Source: Neckera pumila | Taxonomy: Eukaryota > Streptophyta > Bryopsida > Hypnales > Neckeraceae | Direction of reading: 5' to 3' | Assembly (NCBI GenBank): GCA_963969595.1 | Contig: OZ018408.1 | Coordinates: 50,407,022-50,471,021 of the forward strand | Length of the DNA: 64,000 nucleotides | Shown here: positions 11,984 through 23,670 of the stretch, in pieces | Layout of the letters: each line of letters starts with the position of its first letter | Numbering within the stretch: position 1 is the stretch's first letter | The notes under the pieces: model-generated | What the model was told of the DNA's origin: nothing | Seen by the model: the letters and a program-made list of their open reading frames with translations, nothing else | Databases searched by the model: none | Program-made: the position numbers and the translations under genes

Positions 11984-12640
11984 TTGAGGGTATAAATGAC
12001 TGCGAAAAATGACAATTTCACGACTTCTGGAAGTCATTTATCAAAAATGTGATTGGGAAATGACTGCAACTGTCGCGGTTGTGAAACTGTCATATTTTTT
12101 GGCCTAAAATCTACGTTTTTTGAAGTACTTAAGAGAACTATTATCACCATCTTTTTCTTTCTAGATGGGAGATGGATGATAAAGTTTGAGGTGGAAAGTG
12201 CGACGTGGACAACCACCTGTCTAGTCATGACGCAGTCACGGCAGAGTTGCGTCGGACCCATGATAAATCTGACGTGTACGGACACGTGGCCAGTTGCTAC
12301 TAGCACTTACTAGTTGTGTCGGACCCCTAAAAAACCTGACGTGGACAACGCGCAATGTCGGGGTGACTAGGTGAGGGTCACAGTCATTTTGAAGTCGCAA
12401 CAAAGTCGTGCCATAGTTGACAATGAGTTACACGTGGCCACTATTTGAGGTCATAACAAAGTCGCAATGGAGTCGTAGGAAAGAAGCAAGAGGAACACAT
12501 GAGTCATTTTGGAGTTACAACCCGATTACAATGAAGTGAGTGGATTGGATGGTGGAGGCGCATTCATAACTACATAAGTCATTCTGTAGTCATATTCTAG
12601 TGCGGTTCTTGTTTTGGGCTACTCACTTAAGACTCACATT
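11984..12640. repeat. Left subterminal repeat region of the CACTA element
   Basis: Short motifs recur in both orientations, for example GTCATTT, AGTCGCAAC, GACGTGGACAA and CGGACCC. In CACTA elements such arrays bind the element's own DNA-binding protein. That function is inferred from the superfamily. Confidence 0.65.
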
Positions 12641-13440
12641 GTAGTATCGTGATTGTGGCAACTCTGTTGTGTATATAATAGCGTCTCACGGACATCCTAT
12701 AGAATATCACTACAGCACTCAATGAAGATTGCCTCAAGCATCATTCCCCACCTTTAGAAGCCCTCATTCAATGGAGACTCTAACTACACCCCCACAGTAA
12801 AAGACGTACAAACGGTAAACAATGACGCATGCATAAATTTACCAGGCAATGCATTCGACTGAAGACCATTGATGGATTTGATGCCAATATGAGAGTTCTG
12901 CATTTCCGAAAAAATAGCAATGCGCTGGCTCTTAGCACTTACAAAGACGTCCAGTTCAATTCTTTGTGTTTCATACCTTGATGTACTCCTTCGCCCACAT
13001 TGAAGTGTGGTTCAAGTGATGAACTTCACATGCTTGCCATATCATAGTACGGCGCTCCCCAACGCGAGTTCTATTCTCTACATGTCAGGGTCTAACGTTG
13101 GAAACATGAGCGCAACTCTAGAATGCAAAATTCCGGAGACGTCGACCTTCACCTTGAACTCCGGGATATCCTTGAAGTGGAATGTCTGTTGAAATGGTAG
13201 TCTACTGCCCTTGCCCTTTGCCACTTTTTGTCCCACAAATTGAAGGTTCAAAAGTAAGACTTTGTTGTTGATATTGAATTGCAGCAGGAGGCGCGTTAGA
13301 TATTGAAATGCTAATACCACATTGAAACATAAAACAAGAAGCAGGTTAGGTGTCGGAACATGAAAATCTAGTTTTACTATATTAAAATATAAATGAAGGA
13401 ATAATATTCTTCTTAGTAGTAAATTTTTTTGATTTTTAGA
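12641..13440. other. CACTA interior, unassigned
   Basis: No recognisable transposase. The minus strand at 13320-13078 is open for 80 codons and contains FHFKDIPEFKVKVDVSGI, which looks protein-like but matches no family I know. Parts of 13190-13345 resemble 17710-18150 (CCTTTGCC, TTGATATTGAATTGCA against CCGACATTGGATTGCA, TACCACATT), so a segment seems to be duplicated on either side of the 3.7-kb inner block. Confidence 0.4.
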
Positions 13441-14016
13441 TAGTTATAGACTGTCTAATGTTTAGAACCGGAAACCGGAAATGGACTGATCAGGAATTAG
13501 AGTAAAGGCTAACTAAATGTACCGGAAACAAGGAACCGGAATTATACTTTGCTCAGACCGGGTCAGGAAAGGGATAACAGGACACCGCCATCCAACGGTG
13601 ACCTACTTAACCCTAGGGAACAAGGGGAACGTTCTAATCATTAGTTAAACGGGGATCCTAAACGGGCAAGATTAACGAGCAAGGCCTTAATTAGGATAAT
13701 TACCAAGAGCTGCCGAGATTGGCTCTTTTAGATCCTATCTGTCCAAAGGTTGGTCACTTGTGATTTCCAGCCCTGACGGAGAATTGTACAGCGTACGCGA
13801 TTACCGATTTCCGGTCTGAGAGGTAGTATTGGTGTTTTGAGTTGACAAGACTGCAAACGAGAGTACTGGAAGGTTATTGAGAGAGAGAGAAGGTTGTTGG
13901 TGCCGGAGCTTAGAGTTAATACCTTCCAGCTAAAAGGAGAGAGAGAGTGAGCCGTGAGGATCACTAGTCTTACCAATACCCGACAGTAGACCGGTTCTCT
14001 CTGATTGACGGGAGAT

Positions 14017-14385
14017 ATGGCCGCAAGTCACAGCGGAGGAACGACCATCTCGCTGCGCTACGTGACGCCGCGATTACCCAAGGATGACAAGGAGATGGCG
14101 GATCTGAAGGAGGACTTGGAGCAAATGGGATGCGCTGGCTTCATGATCAGACCGTGGGATTTCCAGAGTGAAGCAATAGTGGCGGAGTTGAGTTCGGGAG
14201 CACCAACTCAGGCCGCGACCATGGTCCGAGCAAAACCCAAGAAGTGGACGGCGGAGATGTGGAGGAAGGTGTACCGGTTCGACCGGGAGGGCGAAGGCAA
14301 CGCATCCCGGAAGGACCAATTCACAGTGGGTAAGTTTCATACTCCCATTAGCAAGAAGGATGGGTTCGCGGTTACAGATTGCGTC

Positions 14386-14422
<37 letters not shown>

Positions 14423-16189
14423 TTTATTGCAATACGTCTTGGCCATTCTTAACCCGGAAAGGCCAAGCCGGGTCTTTCTGACACTCGCCAACACAGTCTT
14501 TGGCGCGCTGTCAGGAGACCGGAAGGTAGATTGGGATTTGGTAATTCAGGACCAAGTGTTGAAAATGGTCAACAATGTCGGGAAGGCTAAGCCTTCCGCC
14601 ATCTGTCCGTTCCTCTACCACCTGTATCATTCGGAGGAGGTGATGACAAAAGAGGAAGAGGTAGAATATGAGGCCGCCGCAGCACTAGTAGAATTTGAGG
14701 TCCCTGACTTAGATCAAGAGACCGGAAATGAGAAAGAGTCCTCCGATGAGGACGATGAGGATGATCCTAATGATGAGGAGGACAAGAGTGAGGCTGAGGA
14801 CAAGGGTGAGGAAACGAGAGGAAAGGATCCGGTAGAGAGAGAACAGACTAAGGATACCGATCCGGTCTAGGGGGAGGAGCCTTTGGACAGGATCACCCGA
14901 GATCTGAGTGATTTCAGGAAACGATACGCGGTGGTACAAGGTGCAATGCAGGCCATCTGCCAAACGGTGGGCGTTGACCACCCAGCACAAGCCTTAACTC
15001 GGGTGATCCGGCTCAACCGGGAGAAGGAGAAGAATGAGAGTAAGGAAGAATTGGTGAAGCTTTCCGGCCAAGTGGCCGCTCTTAAACAAGAGTTGAGCCA
15101 GAAAACAGAAGAGGTAGAGTTGGAGAGGACGTTCTCCAAGCAGACGAATGATATCCTTTCCCGAATCCGGGAATTTATCACCCATCCGGGTGAAGTGGTC
15201 AACAAGGCTAACTTGTTTGACCAACAAGTGATGACGGAGGGAAGACAGCTACACCAGAAGCTCCTACTCGCGATGATCACCTACCATAAGAAGATGGAGT
15301 CGACGCTGGAGCAGCTGCAAGAAGTGATGCGTGAGGTGAATCTTCACAGTGTGCCTGCGCCGAGACCGGAACCGGATCAAGAGCCAGTTCAGCAGTCGGC
15401 AGCAGAAGACACGGGTAAAGGTGAGACTTCTCACGAACAACCTACTTTACCTGTACCTGAGGAGCACCAGGAAACCAAGACGAGTCAGGAGCAGCAGACC
15501 GAGGTGGAAAGCACCAAGGTACCCGACCCAATTCCGGAGGATGACGATTTGGAGATTACAAAGGTGACGGCACCGGATCCAGCCAAGGCACAGGGACCGG
15601 AACCGGCAACCGGACCAGGAGGATCTACTCCAGAGGAGAGAACCAAGACGAAGAATATCAGCAGTCTCTCCCCCTCTAAGTCTTCTCCCAAGACTCCGGG
15701 GAAGAAGGTGCAGTTCGGCGAGGCAGAGAAGATGACGGCCCTGATGCAGTCCGTGGTGAAGACGGAGGCTAGAGCCGGTCGTGGGACTTCATCAGGATCA
15801 CCCAATAAAGGTATGATCAGGAAACCGGTTGGAGGAGAGGCAACACCTCAGAGCAAGGTGGCCAGACCTGCTCCAGTCCCGCAGAAGAGAAAGGTTCCTG
15901 AGCCACCGTCGGCTAAGAAGAAATTCACCAGGGCTCAGGAAGAGGAAGAAGACGAAGAGGATTTCGATGATGAGGAAGAGGAATCCGGGTCCGATGAGGA
16001 TTCTGAACCATATTCAGATCCCGATTAGGCCCTGGCAGAGACCCGAGCAACAAAGGCAAAGGCGGCCAGAGAGAAGGCCAAAGTCCGGTCTAAGCAGATG
16101 GCGAGACAACAGACCGGAAAGAAGCCCGTGGCCCGGAAGGTACCAGCGAAGGCGGGGTTTTCTCCAGTTAAGAAGACTAGAAAGTAGAT
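14017..16189 (+). pseudogene. Acidic coiled-coil TE-type protein, broken reading frame
   Basis: The reading starts at MAASHSGGTTISLRYVTPRL (14017) and includes PWDFQSEAIVAELSSG and KKWTAEMWRKVYRF. It reaches a GTAAGT at about 14333 and a (GA)n tract at 14389-14419. It resumes in another frame at QYVLAILNPERPSRVF (14430 on) with LANTVFGALSG, a long Asp/Glu run (about 14720-14830), a Leu/Glu/Lys-rich probable coiled coil (14883-15340), a Pro/Glu/Thr-rich linker, a Lys/Arg-rich patch (PQKRKVPEPPSAKKK) and a second acidic run. A basic tail ends at 16187-16189. TAG codons interrupt the same frame at 14868 and 16026. The layout recalls 'putative plant transposon protein' and envelope-like ORFs of plant retroelements, but I cannot prove the family. 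No enzyme motif is visible. Confidence 0.5.
14389..14419 (+). repeat. (GA)n microsatellite at the frame break
   Basis: A run of about 15 GA units. The upstream frame stays open through it as repeated Glu-Arg, while the homologous-looking downstream protein is in another frame. Repeat-length change or an intron ending here could both explain the shift. Confidence 0.95.
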
Positions 16190-16261
16190 GAAGGCTCTGT
16201 CAGTAATTGTAAGGTTGCATGCTTAGATTTTTGACAAGTAGTTGAGTAGGAATATTTTTAG

Positions 16262-16269
16262 TATAAAAG
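16262..16269 (+). promoter_or_regulatory. TATA box downstream of the coiled-coil reading frame
   Basis: TATAAAAG in TTTTTAGTATAAAAGGAG, about 70 bases after the last stop. It is LTR-like in position, but unproven. Confidence 0.4.
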
Positions 16270-17199
16270 GAGTTAGGACTCAAGTTGAGTCCGGATTTTT
16301 AGGATCTAAGATCCACATTAAGTGGAAGCTTTTTTATTGTAGCTTAGGTTACCTAAAATTGACAGGAGTTTAGGAATGAAACGTGTCATTCCTCTTGCTA
16401 TTTTGGGCCTTAGGCGCTTTTTGAGTTTGAAGGGTAGTTTAGTATTTGAAGGCGGATTTTAGGTTTAATCCGGGTAGCATTTTTATACTTTGTATTCCCA
16501 GTTTTTCTGCAAATGCCATTGAAGTTTTTTTCAATTCACAACCGTGAGCTATACCTTTTAGCACTTGTCCGTGTTACTGTGAGAGCAATGAGATCGTGCA
16601 GAGTGGGTAAGGAGGAAGTGATACTCGGATACAGGAAGTATCCGGTCCCTAGAGAGATTGTGTGTTAGACAGGATACCACAGGATTTCCTTGCGAGGATT
16701 AGAACTTGCTTTTGTCAAGAAGCTGCTTTTGTCAAGAAGTATCATAGCTCTCCTGTGTTTTCCTGACGCCCCTTCTCTATCTAGGCCGTGGATTGTCTTG
16801 TGGTCTGCCGTTGTAGTAATTGTTAGGAGAATCCAGACTGTCTTGCGTGACCTGCTAGCCTGAGTAGTCAATCCGGTCTAGTTGTGAGGAAAGTCTCTTT
16901 CTCGTCGTTTTTGTCAAGGTTTTCTTTTGAAGTTTATATCGTGGATCTTCTGACACGTTAAAACTCGGAGGGTAGGAGTTAAGCGTCCTTCCTGAAACCC
17001 AAAGTTGCAGATCCCTCTTGGTCCAGAGGTTAAACTCGAATTTATTACATAGTTAAATACTCTAGACCGGATAGATATATACGTGGGAAAGGAATTTCCG
17101 GTTCCGGATTACTGGGATTAGAACGGGTCTAGACTAGTACTTGGGGTTTGTTTTGGGATATCAACTCACTTCATTCCGGCCAATTAGGGGAATTACACC

Positions 17200-19560
17200 A
17201 AAATCTCTGCGGAACGATACACGAGTCACTTTAGGGTCCACTAAGGCCTTAGGGAAGGATTTTGTGCTTTCTGTGCTACGACATTAGGATTTGCGCTACA
17301 TTACTTCCCTGCCACTTCCGTTGAGCAATACATGACCTTGACAGCACAATTGCTCAATTCCTCCACAACGTGATCTTCTCCACGACTGAAAATCATTCTC
17401 GAATGTTGGCTTCGATGGAGTGTCCGAAAGACCCCATGATGAACAAGGCACTCCCCCAATTGTGGCCCCCCCAAATTGGTTTAGGTTGAGTTGCGACTGA
17501 GATGCGACCAAGAAACGACTCATATATGACTTCCCTACAACTGAGACCTTCGAACAATACTGGAAGTGCACAACATCACTATTCCCTCACAACTTCAACA
17601 CGACCTTATCGCCACAGTCGACAAACTCTAATGGTAAGAAAATCCAGAGCTACTATATCAAAATGGGGTTTAGGAAGAGCACCTTCTTAGACCACGCATT
17701 GCACTTCTTCTCTGTCTCCGCCAATGCCTTTGCCCTTGTCTTCTATTGCTGATGTTTTGTCTACTGCAATTTACTAATGCTCCCCATAGTCAATTTTTGC
17801 TTCCCAAAAATCAAGGATCAAGGATTCATGAGGAAGAATTTGTTGCCGACATTGGATTGCAACAAGCAACACATTAGCCTTCGCAATCCTCTATGAAGTA
17901 CTTACAAAATTGTAAAGTAATAAACTCTCTACTAATTTCCTACTTTTTGGTGACTACTTATACTTGACTTCACAACGACTTCTTACTTGGACCAAGTGCA
18001 AGTTCACTACCTTGTAATTTGAAAACAATATTTGAAACTTCAATACATCATTGAGGATTAAAAAAATTCTCTAATTCAGTAGCATTTAGGCACCTAATGA
18101 CACGATTGAAAAATAATACCACATTATAGCAAGAAGAACATTAGAATAATTTGTTAAATCTTGATCTAAAGAGGAACAACATAAGTGCAAAAAGGCCAAA
18201 CCTTTGGCAATAACAAATTCGAAAAATTGCAACCCCAAATGCTAAATAACTCCTCTGGTTTCTAAGCTACAAGTCCCCCTAATATTCTTATATAGAGAAA
18301 GAGTGACTACAATAGCCAAGAAAGGTTTTGCAACTTAGTTTCAATCATTCCTTCAATAAAACCCTAAAGACTATTAGCTCCTCTACAAGACTGCTCCATA
18401 ATCAAGAATGACTACAACACAAGACATCAAACCCTAAGCAAAAACTAGTTTAGGGTGTCCTCATTGATCCCACTGCAAAACCCTAAGCCGCAAACACAGC
18501 ATAGGAATTGACTATACCTTCTTCGAAGGACTCACAAGTGCTCTTCATCTCCTTTAAGTTTGACCCCTACTAAGAATATTGTATTCCACATAAAGAGGCA
18601 AGAGGGGAAGAAACTGTCAGAGTTTGAAATCAAAAAGACACTATGAACTGCAAGGGAGGATTCAAGCAATACAAGACACCTGCAAAAACAAAGGTAGAGA
18701 TACAATGATAGATAAGAGCACAAGGATGAGCCCTTCAAATCGGAAGAGACGAAATCTGGACCACTAAAAACCTAAGATTGGCGCCTGTAGGTTCTGTGGT
18801 TGCCACGTTGCACCGCAGCCATTGCATTTATTGGCTATAAATGAACTAGTCGATGACGTGTTGAAGAGTGACTGCTACACAACTTGACCAATGACTTTTG
18901 TGGAACTCAGAAGTGACTACTGACCAACTAATAAATGACTGATGTGCAACTTGGAGGACATCTCTGTGCCAAACATGACCAACATTGTAAGCAAAAGTTG
19001 TGCAACCTAAACCCATTGCCACACTCCTTTCTTGTAGTATCCACGAAGTACTAAAAGGTATGCAAAGGAACAAGAGTAGCAGTTACAGGTCAGTGCGGGC
19101 TTCTTGGATGGGCTTCAATCTTTCTATCAATTCCGCAATCCGCCTATTCATGCAAACTCATGTTCACATTTTTCCCCTTCTTGGCTTGCTTCCATTCTTC
19201 GACCTCTTATAGGCCCATTTTGATCTATTGTATGGCAAATTGCAGGTAGTGAGGTATGTTTGTAGGATGCAATGAATGACAAACTACGGACAACTTTGAA
19301 GCAAAGAAATGAGCTTCTTCAAGAGGCAGGGAAGCCATATATTATGTCCGTTGTGCTACGAGATACAACACATTAGTACATGCTCATGAACACTACAATT
19401 ATGGAAGATTTCTATATGTGAGTGCCTCCTTCACCTTCCAGAGATTAAGTTTCTTCTCCTCATAGTCAGACACAAGTATTTGTACCTCACAGACTTGTAA
19501 TCTTATATGGCAGTCTTCTACTTCATAGCAGTGATCTAAGGAATCTAGTCCCTTTGTTAG
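17200..19560. other. CACTA interior, right side, unassigned
   Basis: AT-rich sequence with only short open readings. No transposase motif (TnpD/TnpA type) was recognised. Part of 17710-18150 resembles 13190-13345 across the inner block. Confidence 0.35.
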
Positions 19561-20695
19561 TAGTGAAAGAGTAATGGGAAGTTGTGATAGAGTCGTTCTG
19601 AAGTCATTTATATGTCAAGGAGTAGTGTACAATAGCAAAATGCAACTTCAATTTGACTGCTTTCAGCCAAGTGGCAATGTTGGCACTGTTGCGGCCTAAC
19701 TGTAGGTTGCTGCAAGATCGTAAACTATCGATCCATTAGAGTCTCACCCGTTACATTCATCCTACAATTGTCTAATTATTAGCCAGGTACACCCGCAGAA
19801 TATGGTAGGCTAAACATAGAGCAAATCCAACCAAGCCAATTCCCCTAAGACGGCAAATATTGTCGGGGCCATTGAATTGTCTAAGGAAGAGAAAGTATTG
19901 GTGCAAGAACGTTACTAGTGGTCACCTTGGCTGTGCAATCATATCATAGTATTGTAGAAGCCTCTCCTTAGTCGGAAAAGTCGCAACGGAGTTGTACTGT
20001 GGGCACAGATTTCTAGCGCTTCTAAAAATGCACAACATTAGAGAGTCCTATAATGTTCAATCTAGGCCACTGGAAAAAAAACCCGCTCAATGTTCAATCT
20101 TTTGTAGTCTCTCAATCCTTAAATCATCCCCATGAACTATGTGTAGCATAGCCGTAGTGAATTGTGTTGTATTTCTTTAGCTTGCCTGCTTTGGTAGCTT
20201 TGCAATGTGAGAATGATTACTCCCCACCCATCGTAAGGCACAAAAGTACTCTCAAGTTGATTTGTAATTCTAAAGAACTCATGTCCTAGTCGTCCCAAAG
20301 TGACTTGCACTGGCATATGGCGACTGATCATGACTATAAAGTGACTTACTCCTAAACCATAGACACGTCAACGTAGCATAATCCACGTAGGCTCCATCAA
20401 ATTGGCTCAAAAATCGCCTTGAGTGACCAAAAAGTCACAACACAATTGTATCTTAGTAACACCAAGTTCCAAAAAATGACTTTCACCTTCTTGCAGGAAA
20501 AGAAATGAACCGGGAAAGAAAACACGCGCACGAAGCCTACTTTTCTTTTCAATCTTCATCCCCCAGTCGCGTTTGCAACTGCAAGGTGACTGGGACCTGC
20601 TCTACAAAGGGCAGAGCATACAATTAGAGAGGGACAGTTGCGGCAATGACTGCAGTTCTGGATTAACGTGACTTTGCAGTCACATTTACCCCCAT
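19560..20695. repeat. Right subterminal repeat region of the CACTA element
   Basis: Motifs related to the left side recur (GAAGTCATTT, AGTCGCAACGGAG, AAGTCACAACAC, GACTGCA). The final 130 bases mirror the left end (CAATGACTGCAGTT against TGACTGCAACTG). A short clean inverted repeat exists only at the very tips. Confidence 0.6.
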
Positions 20696-20710
20696 TTTCT
20701 TGTAGTGTAA

Positions 20711-20966
20711 AGACCTCAGACGAGAGTTTACTGCCCACAAAGTACGCAATTATTGCGTATTGTTGGAGGTGTTTTGTGTCCCTCCGAACTAGCGCTTGGT
20801 TCACTTTGACCTTTAGGACATTATTGTTGAGTAAGAACACAGCCCCACCACAAGAGAATCCCTCTGGTAGAACCTCTCCTGGCCGAGGGATGGTGGGGTG
20901 GATACGCGCATTCCTGCCCATATTGATGACCGCCGCCACTAGTTTTGGCTCCACGCAGTCCTCCAC
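20711..20966 (-). pseudogene. LINE ORF1, N-terminal fragment beyond the CACTA element
   Basis: The reading from the ATG at 20966 is open for about 85 codons and ends in YFVGSKLSSEVFT exactly at the CACTA boundary. Joining 20711 to 11968 after removing the element and one TAA copy gives SEVFTQWFW with no frame break. This supports both the insertion site and the reading frame. The segment LVRRDTKHLQQYAIIAYFVG resembles the first part of DUF4283 domains. The start codon is uncertain, because another minus-strand frame with its own ATG (21165) overlaps the region. Confidence 0.75.
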
Positions 20967-21240
20967 TCTACGTGCTTCCGCCCTTCCTCACGCCACCTCG
21001 GTCGCCGTCGGGTCCATAGGAGCATGCGCCATCCAAACGGACTAACAGAGTCAACGTATGACGCCATCTTGTTGCAGAAATGTCAGCTGAGGCGCTTTTA
21101 TGAGCAATCCTAAACCAAAAAAAGGAAAAAAAATGTCTCCACTCGCTTCTGTCCTTATTCCGCACACTTGGAGCTTGAAGGTACTGCGTTCAGCTGTGCT
21201 AACACTCAGGAGCTAACTAAGAACTAATAGTAATCATAGA
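20967..21240 (-). other. Probable LINE 5' untranslated region and junction
   Basis: Non-coding sequence directly upstream of ORF1, GC-richer than the DNA beyond 21.2 kb, with a short A-rich stretch at about 21115-21133. The compositional change suggests that the LINE 5' end lies in this interval. No direct repeat could be tested because the 3' end is missing. Confidence 0.35.
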
Positions 21241-22838
21241 CGTAAATGATCCTTGATCCGCCCTCAATCAATTAGTCTGCCACACCGCACTGCACCTGGA
21301 GCTTCATTGCGTCCTTCCCCTTCAGATGGAATTACACCGAAATGACAGCAGGGACCCCAATTTAATATGTGCGCACAAATTAGTGCATTCCCCTCTGCCG
21401 CCGTGCTTTCCCGATCAAGTGGGTTGAACCTTTGACCAAACTTGGATTTCACAATCTTTTTTAAATGGGCATCATGTATGGCTTGTTCAAATGACCAACT
21501 TGTGTTGTGCAGTTTTTGGATCTATGCGGTAAATGGCCAATTTACTCTAGCTCTCTGTAATTTTAAAAATACTCTGACTTCAGTCCACTCAAGTTTAGCT
21601 TTCTGTATAGCTACCTACCTCCAATCTAGCAACCTACCACTTCTACTCTAGCAACTTGGCTACCCCATTTGATCAACGCAATAACAACTGGACTGCTGCT
21701 GCAAGCTCTGGCTTTGGATTGTAATTTGAACTAACTGGACATACAAAAAAAGTTCCTCTCTCTCAATACAATAGAATTCCTTGAATTCAATAGGTCCTAA
21801 ATCGCCTGATAAAATTAGTTTAGAGAGAAACTATGCATTGAAGAGGTTTTGCGCAATCAAAGTCTCTACAAAAATAATGCAGTCATTTCATAATGATGCA
21901 GTTTTGGATGCACCTTGGATTTTGTGGGTTTCTTGTCAAAGGACGCTTGTCGAGCTCAAAGTAGACGTGGCAAGAATGCTTTTGTACAGTACTAAGATAG
22001 CACCTTCCCATTAGCTCTTCTTTTCTTGGAATTGGGAGCCTGGGACTGCATAAACTAGATGCTTTACAGAGTTTTATTAAGTCATGGAGGGTGTACTTAT
22101 AGGAGTTCTATTGTATTGACTTTGGACAAACAAATTATAAGAGGAGTGGTTCTACATAAATATTGTAGCTAAGTTCAAAGCTGTGCTGTATTGGAAATTT
22201 TGGCAAAAAATAATACAAAAAGAAAAGAACAAGTTAGTGATAATTGAGCAGGTTTATATAAAGCCAAAAACTTTGCCATGCGGAGCTTACAACAAAAAAT
22301 ACAAGTACACGAAGTAAGAAAATGAGTATTACACTATAAAGATAGGTTGGGCATAGCCAAAGCTTTGTTGTAAACAGTAGGAATGAAGCATGAAATGTGT
22401 ACCAAATACAAAAAAGCTTTGACACGATCTATGTATTTTGTAGATCAAGGCTCTAATGGAAATTTTCCATAACTCGAAATTTCTCAAGTGCAAATGCAAT
22501 GACTCAAAAACTTGAATAAAAATCACAACAATACAAATGTTAATAAGAAAAGACTATAGAAAATGGAGACAAAAAGCAAGGTGCCAAAGTTTGAAGGGAC
22601 TCCTCAGTCTTTCAAAGAATGTATCAAAACACTTAAAAAATGAACAAAAGTGCTCCAAAAACACCACGTGGACAACAATTGGTTTGGGGTGAGAAGGGAC
22701 AATCTTTTATGCTTTTTTGCAAGGCCTCTCCTCCTTGTTTACCCCCCCAAGGCCTAACAATTCTTTGACAATAGAAGTTTATAATGAGTTGTCCCACTTT
22801 GATATCTTTTGCACATCAATGTGCTTGAATTTTTTAAT
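21240..22838. other. Non-coding, no recognised feature
   Basis: AT-rich DNA with short chance readings. No inverted-repeat ends or protein motifs were seen. Confidence 0.3.
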
Positions 22839-22842
22839 TTAA

Positions 22843-23350
22843 CCCCTAAAGGACCATTGTCTGTGACATTTGAGGTTTTGGGCAGGTATCTACGGGCTGA
22901 ATTTTTGTCCTAATTTTTTGAAACTTTTTTTAATATTTTAGATTTTCCTTCTATCTTGTATCTGCCTCTCCTTAACAATTTTTTTAATAATGTAAAAGTT
23001 AAGTTTTTTGTTTTTTTATTTTTGCTAGTATCTTAATTCAATTCTCCACTACAAAGATTTAAAGATCAGAACTCTAAAGTGCAAAAATTTAAAGTTAAAA
23101 ATGTTCAAAGTCAAAAAATCTAGTCCCACAATGTGCTGAAAACTTGTTTTTTTTTTACTTTAAACGCAGATATCTTGCAATCTGTGCAATCAAAATTCTG
23201 AATTTTTTTCCACACATTGTCATACTAGTTAGGTATAAGATCCTACAATTAGATGTGGAAAAAAAAACTATTTTCAGTTTTTTTATTCTTTGCAATAGAA
23301 ATGGCAGTTTTGAGTGTTTTGTGGCAGAAAAATGGCCTTGGTCCATTAGA
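22843..23350 (-). mobile_element. TTAA-family element, copy 1 (right end decayed)
   Basis: TTAA (22839-22842) is followed by CCCCTAAAGGACCATTG. The interior matches copy 2 (24461-25063) in inverted orientation, including the words for ATTCTCCACTACAAAG, CCACAATGTGCTGAAAA and GGTATAAGATCCTACA. The far end reads GGCCTTGGTCCATTAGAG and has lost the GGGGTTAA. Non-coding. Confidence 0.75.
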
Positions 23351-23670
23351 GAAAAAATCATCCCTCTAGAGAGTTGCCCCATGGATTCCTTTAGTACCCT
23401 GAAATTTTGTTTAGTGGGATTTGAAAATTTATATTTCCCCTATTTCCGTGCAGCTGAAACTGCAGTGACATGGCGCAAGAACCCGGATTTACAAGTAAAA
23501 AATTATTTAAAAAAAAGGAAGCTTTAATTTATCTAATACATCCTATGTACATGCACTAATTTGATTCTACATCTTTGTATAAAGCAAAACCAAGCAAATT
23601 TTGTCTAAATCAATCTAAGTATCAGCATATTTTCAGATCTCTTTAGTTGTGAAATAGGCTTATTGTAAGT

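Larger units (their letters stand above)
13440..17200 (+). mobile_element. Block of foreign composition inside the CACTA element (retroelement-like or captured gene)
   Basis: This block is richer in ACCGG/CCGGA words than its surroundings and holds a long plus-strand coding region followed by TATAAAAGG at 16262 and a T-rich stretch. A promoter-like TATA downstream of a coding region, after a purine-rich run near 16170-16195, would fit a 3' LTR. However, I found no matching 5' copy, no primer-binding site and no pol. Boundaries are approximate. The alternative is a gene captured by the CACTA element. Confidence 0.45.
11972..20707. mobile_element. CACTA (En/Spm-type) DNA transposon, 8.7 kb
   Basis: The left end is CACTACAAGAAATTGAGGG and the right end reads CCCATTTTCTTGTAGTG. 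They form the classic plant CACTA inverted repeat. The flanks carry a 3-bp duplication TAA (11969-11971 and 20708-20710). Subterminal DNA on both sides is rich in repeated motifs such as GTCATTT and AGTCGCAAC. The element is inserted in LINE ORF1 and its removal restores that frame. I could not recognise an intact transposase. The interior includes a 3.7-kb block with coding of its own (13.44-17.2 kb). Confidence 0.93.
1..21165 (-). mobile_element. L1-type LINE, minus strand, split by three insertions, 3' end outside window
   Basis: Reading leftwards on the minus strand the order is ORF1 N-terminus (20966-20711), DUF4283-like core and CCHC knuckle (11968-11400), variable ORF1 tail (to 9972), apurinic endonuclease (9975-9518 and 7454-7117), linker and reverse transcriptase (1920-1). 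This is the standard plant L1 layout. Three blocks interrupt it: 1921-7116, 7455-9512 and 11972-20707. Removing each with one target duplication restores continuous homology. Several frameshifts and stops show the copy is dead. The 3' end and poly(A) lie beyond position 1, so target duplications of the LINE cannot be checked. The 5' limit is approximate, since only non-coding sequence follows ORF1 near 20.97-21.17 kb. Confidence 0.9.

Noticed and set aside
15485..15805. Minus-strand 106-codon reading
   Set aside because: Antisense shadow of the Pro/Glu-rich part of the coiled-coil reading.
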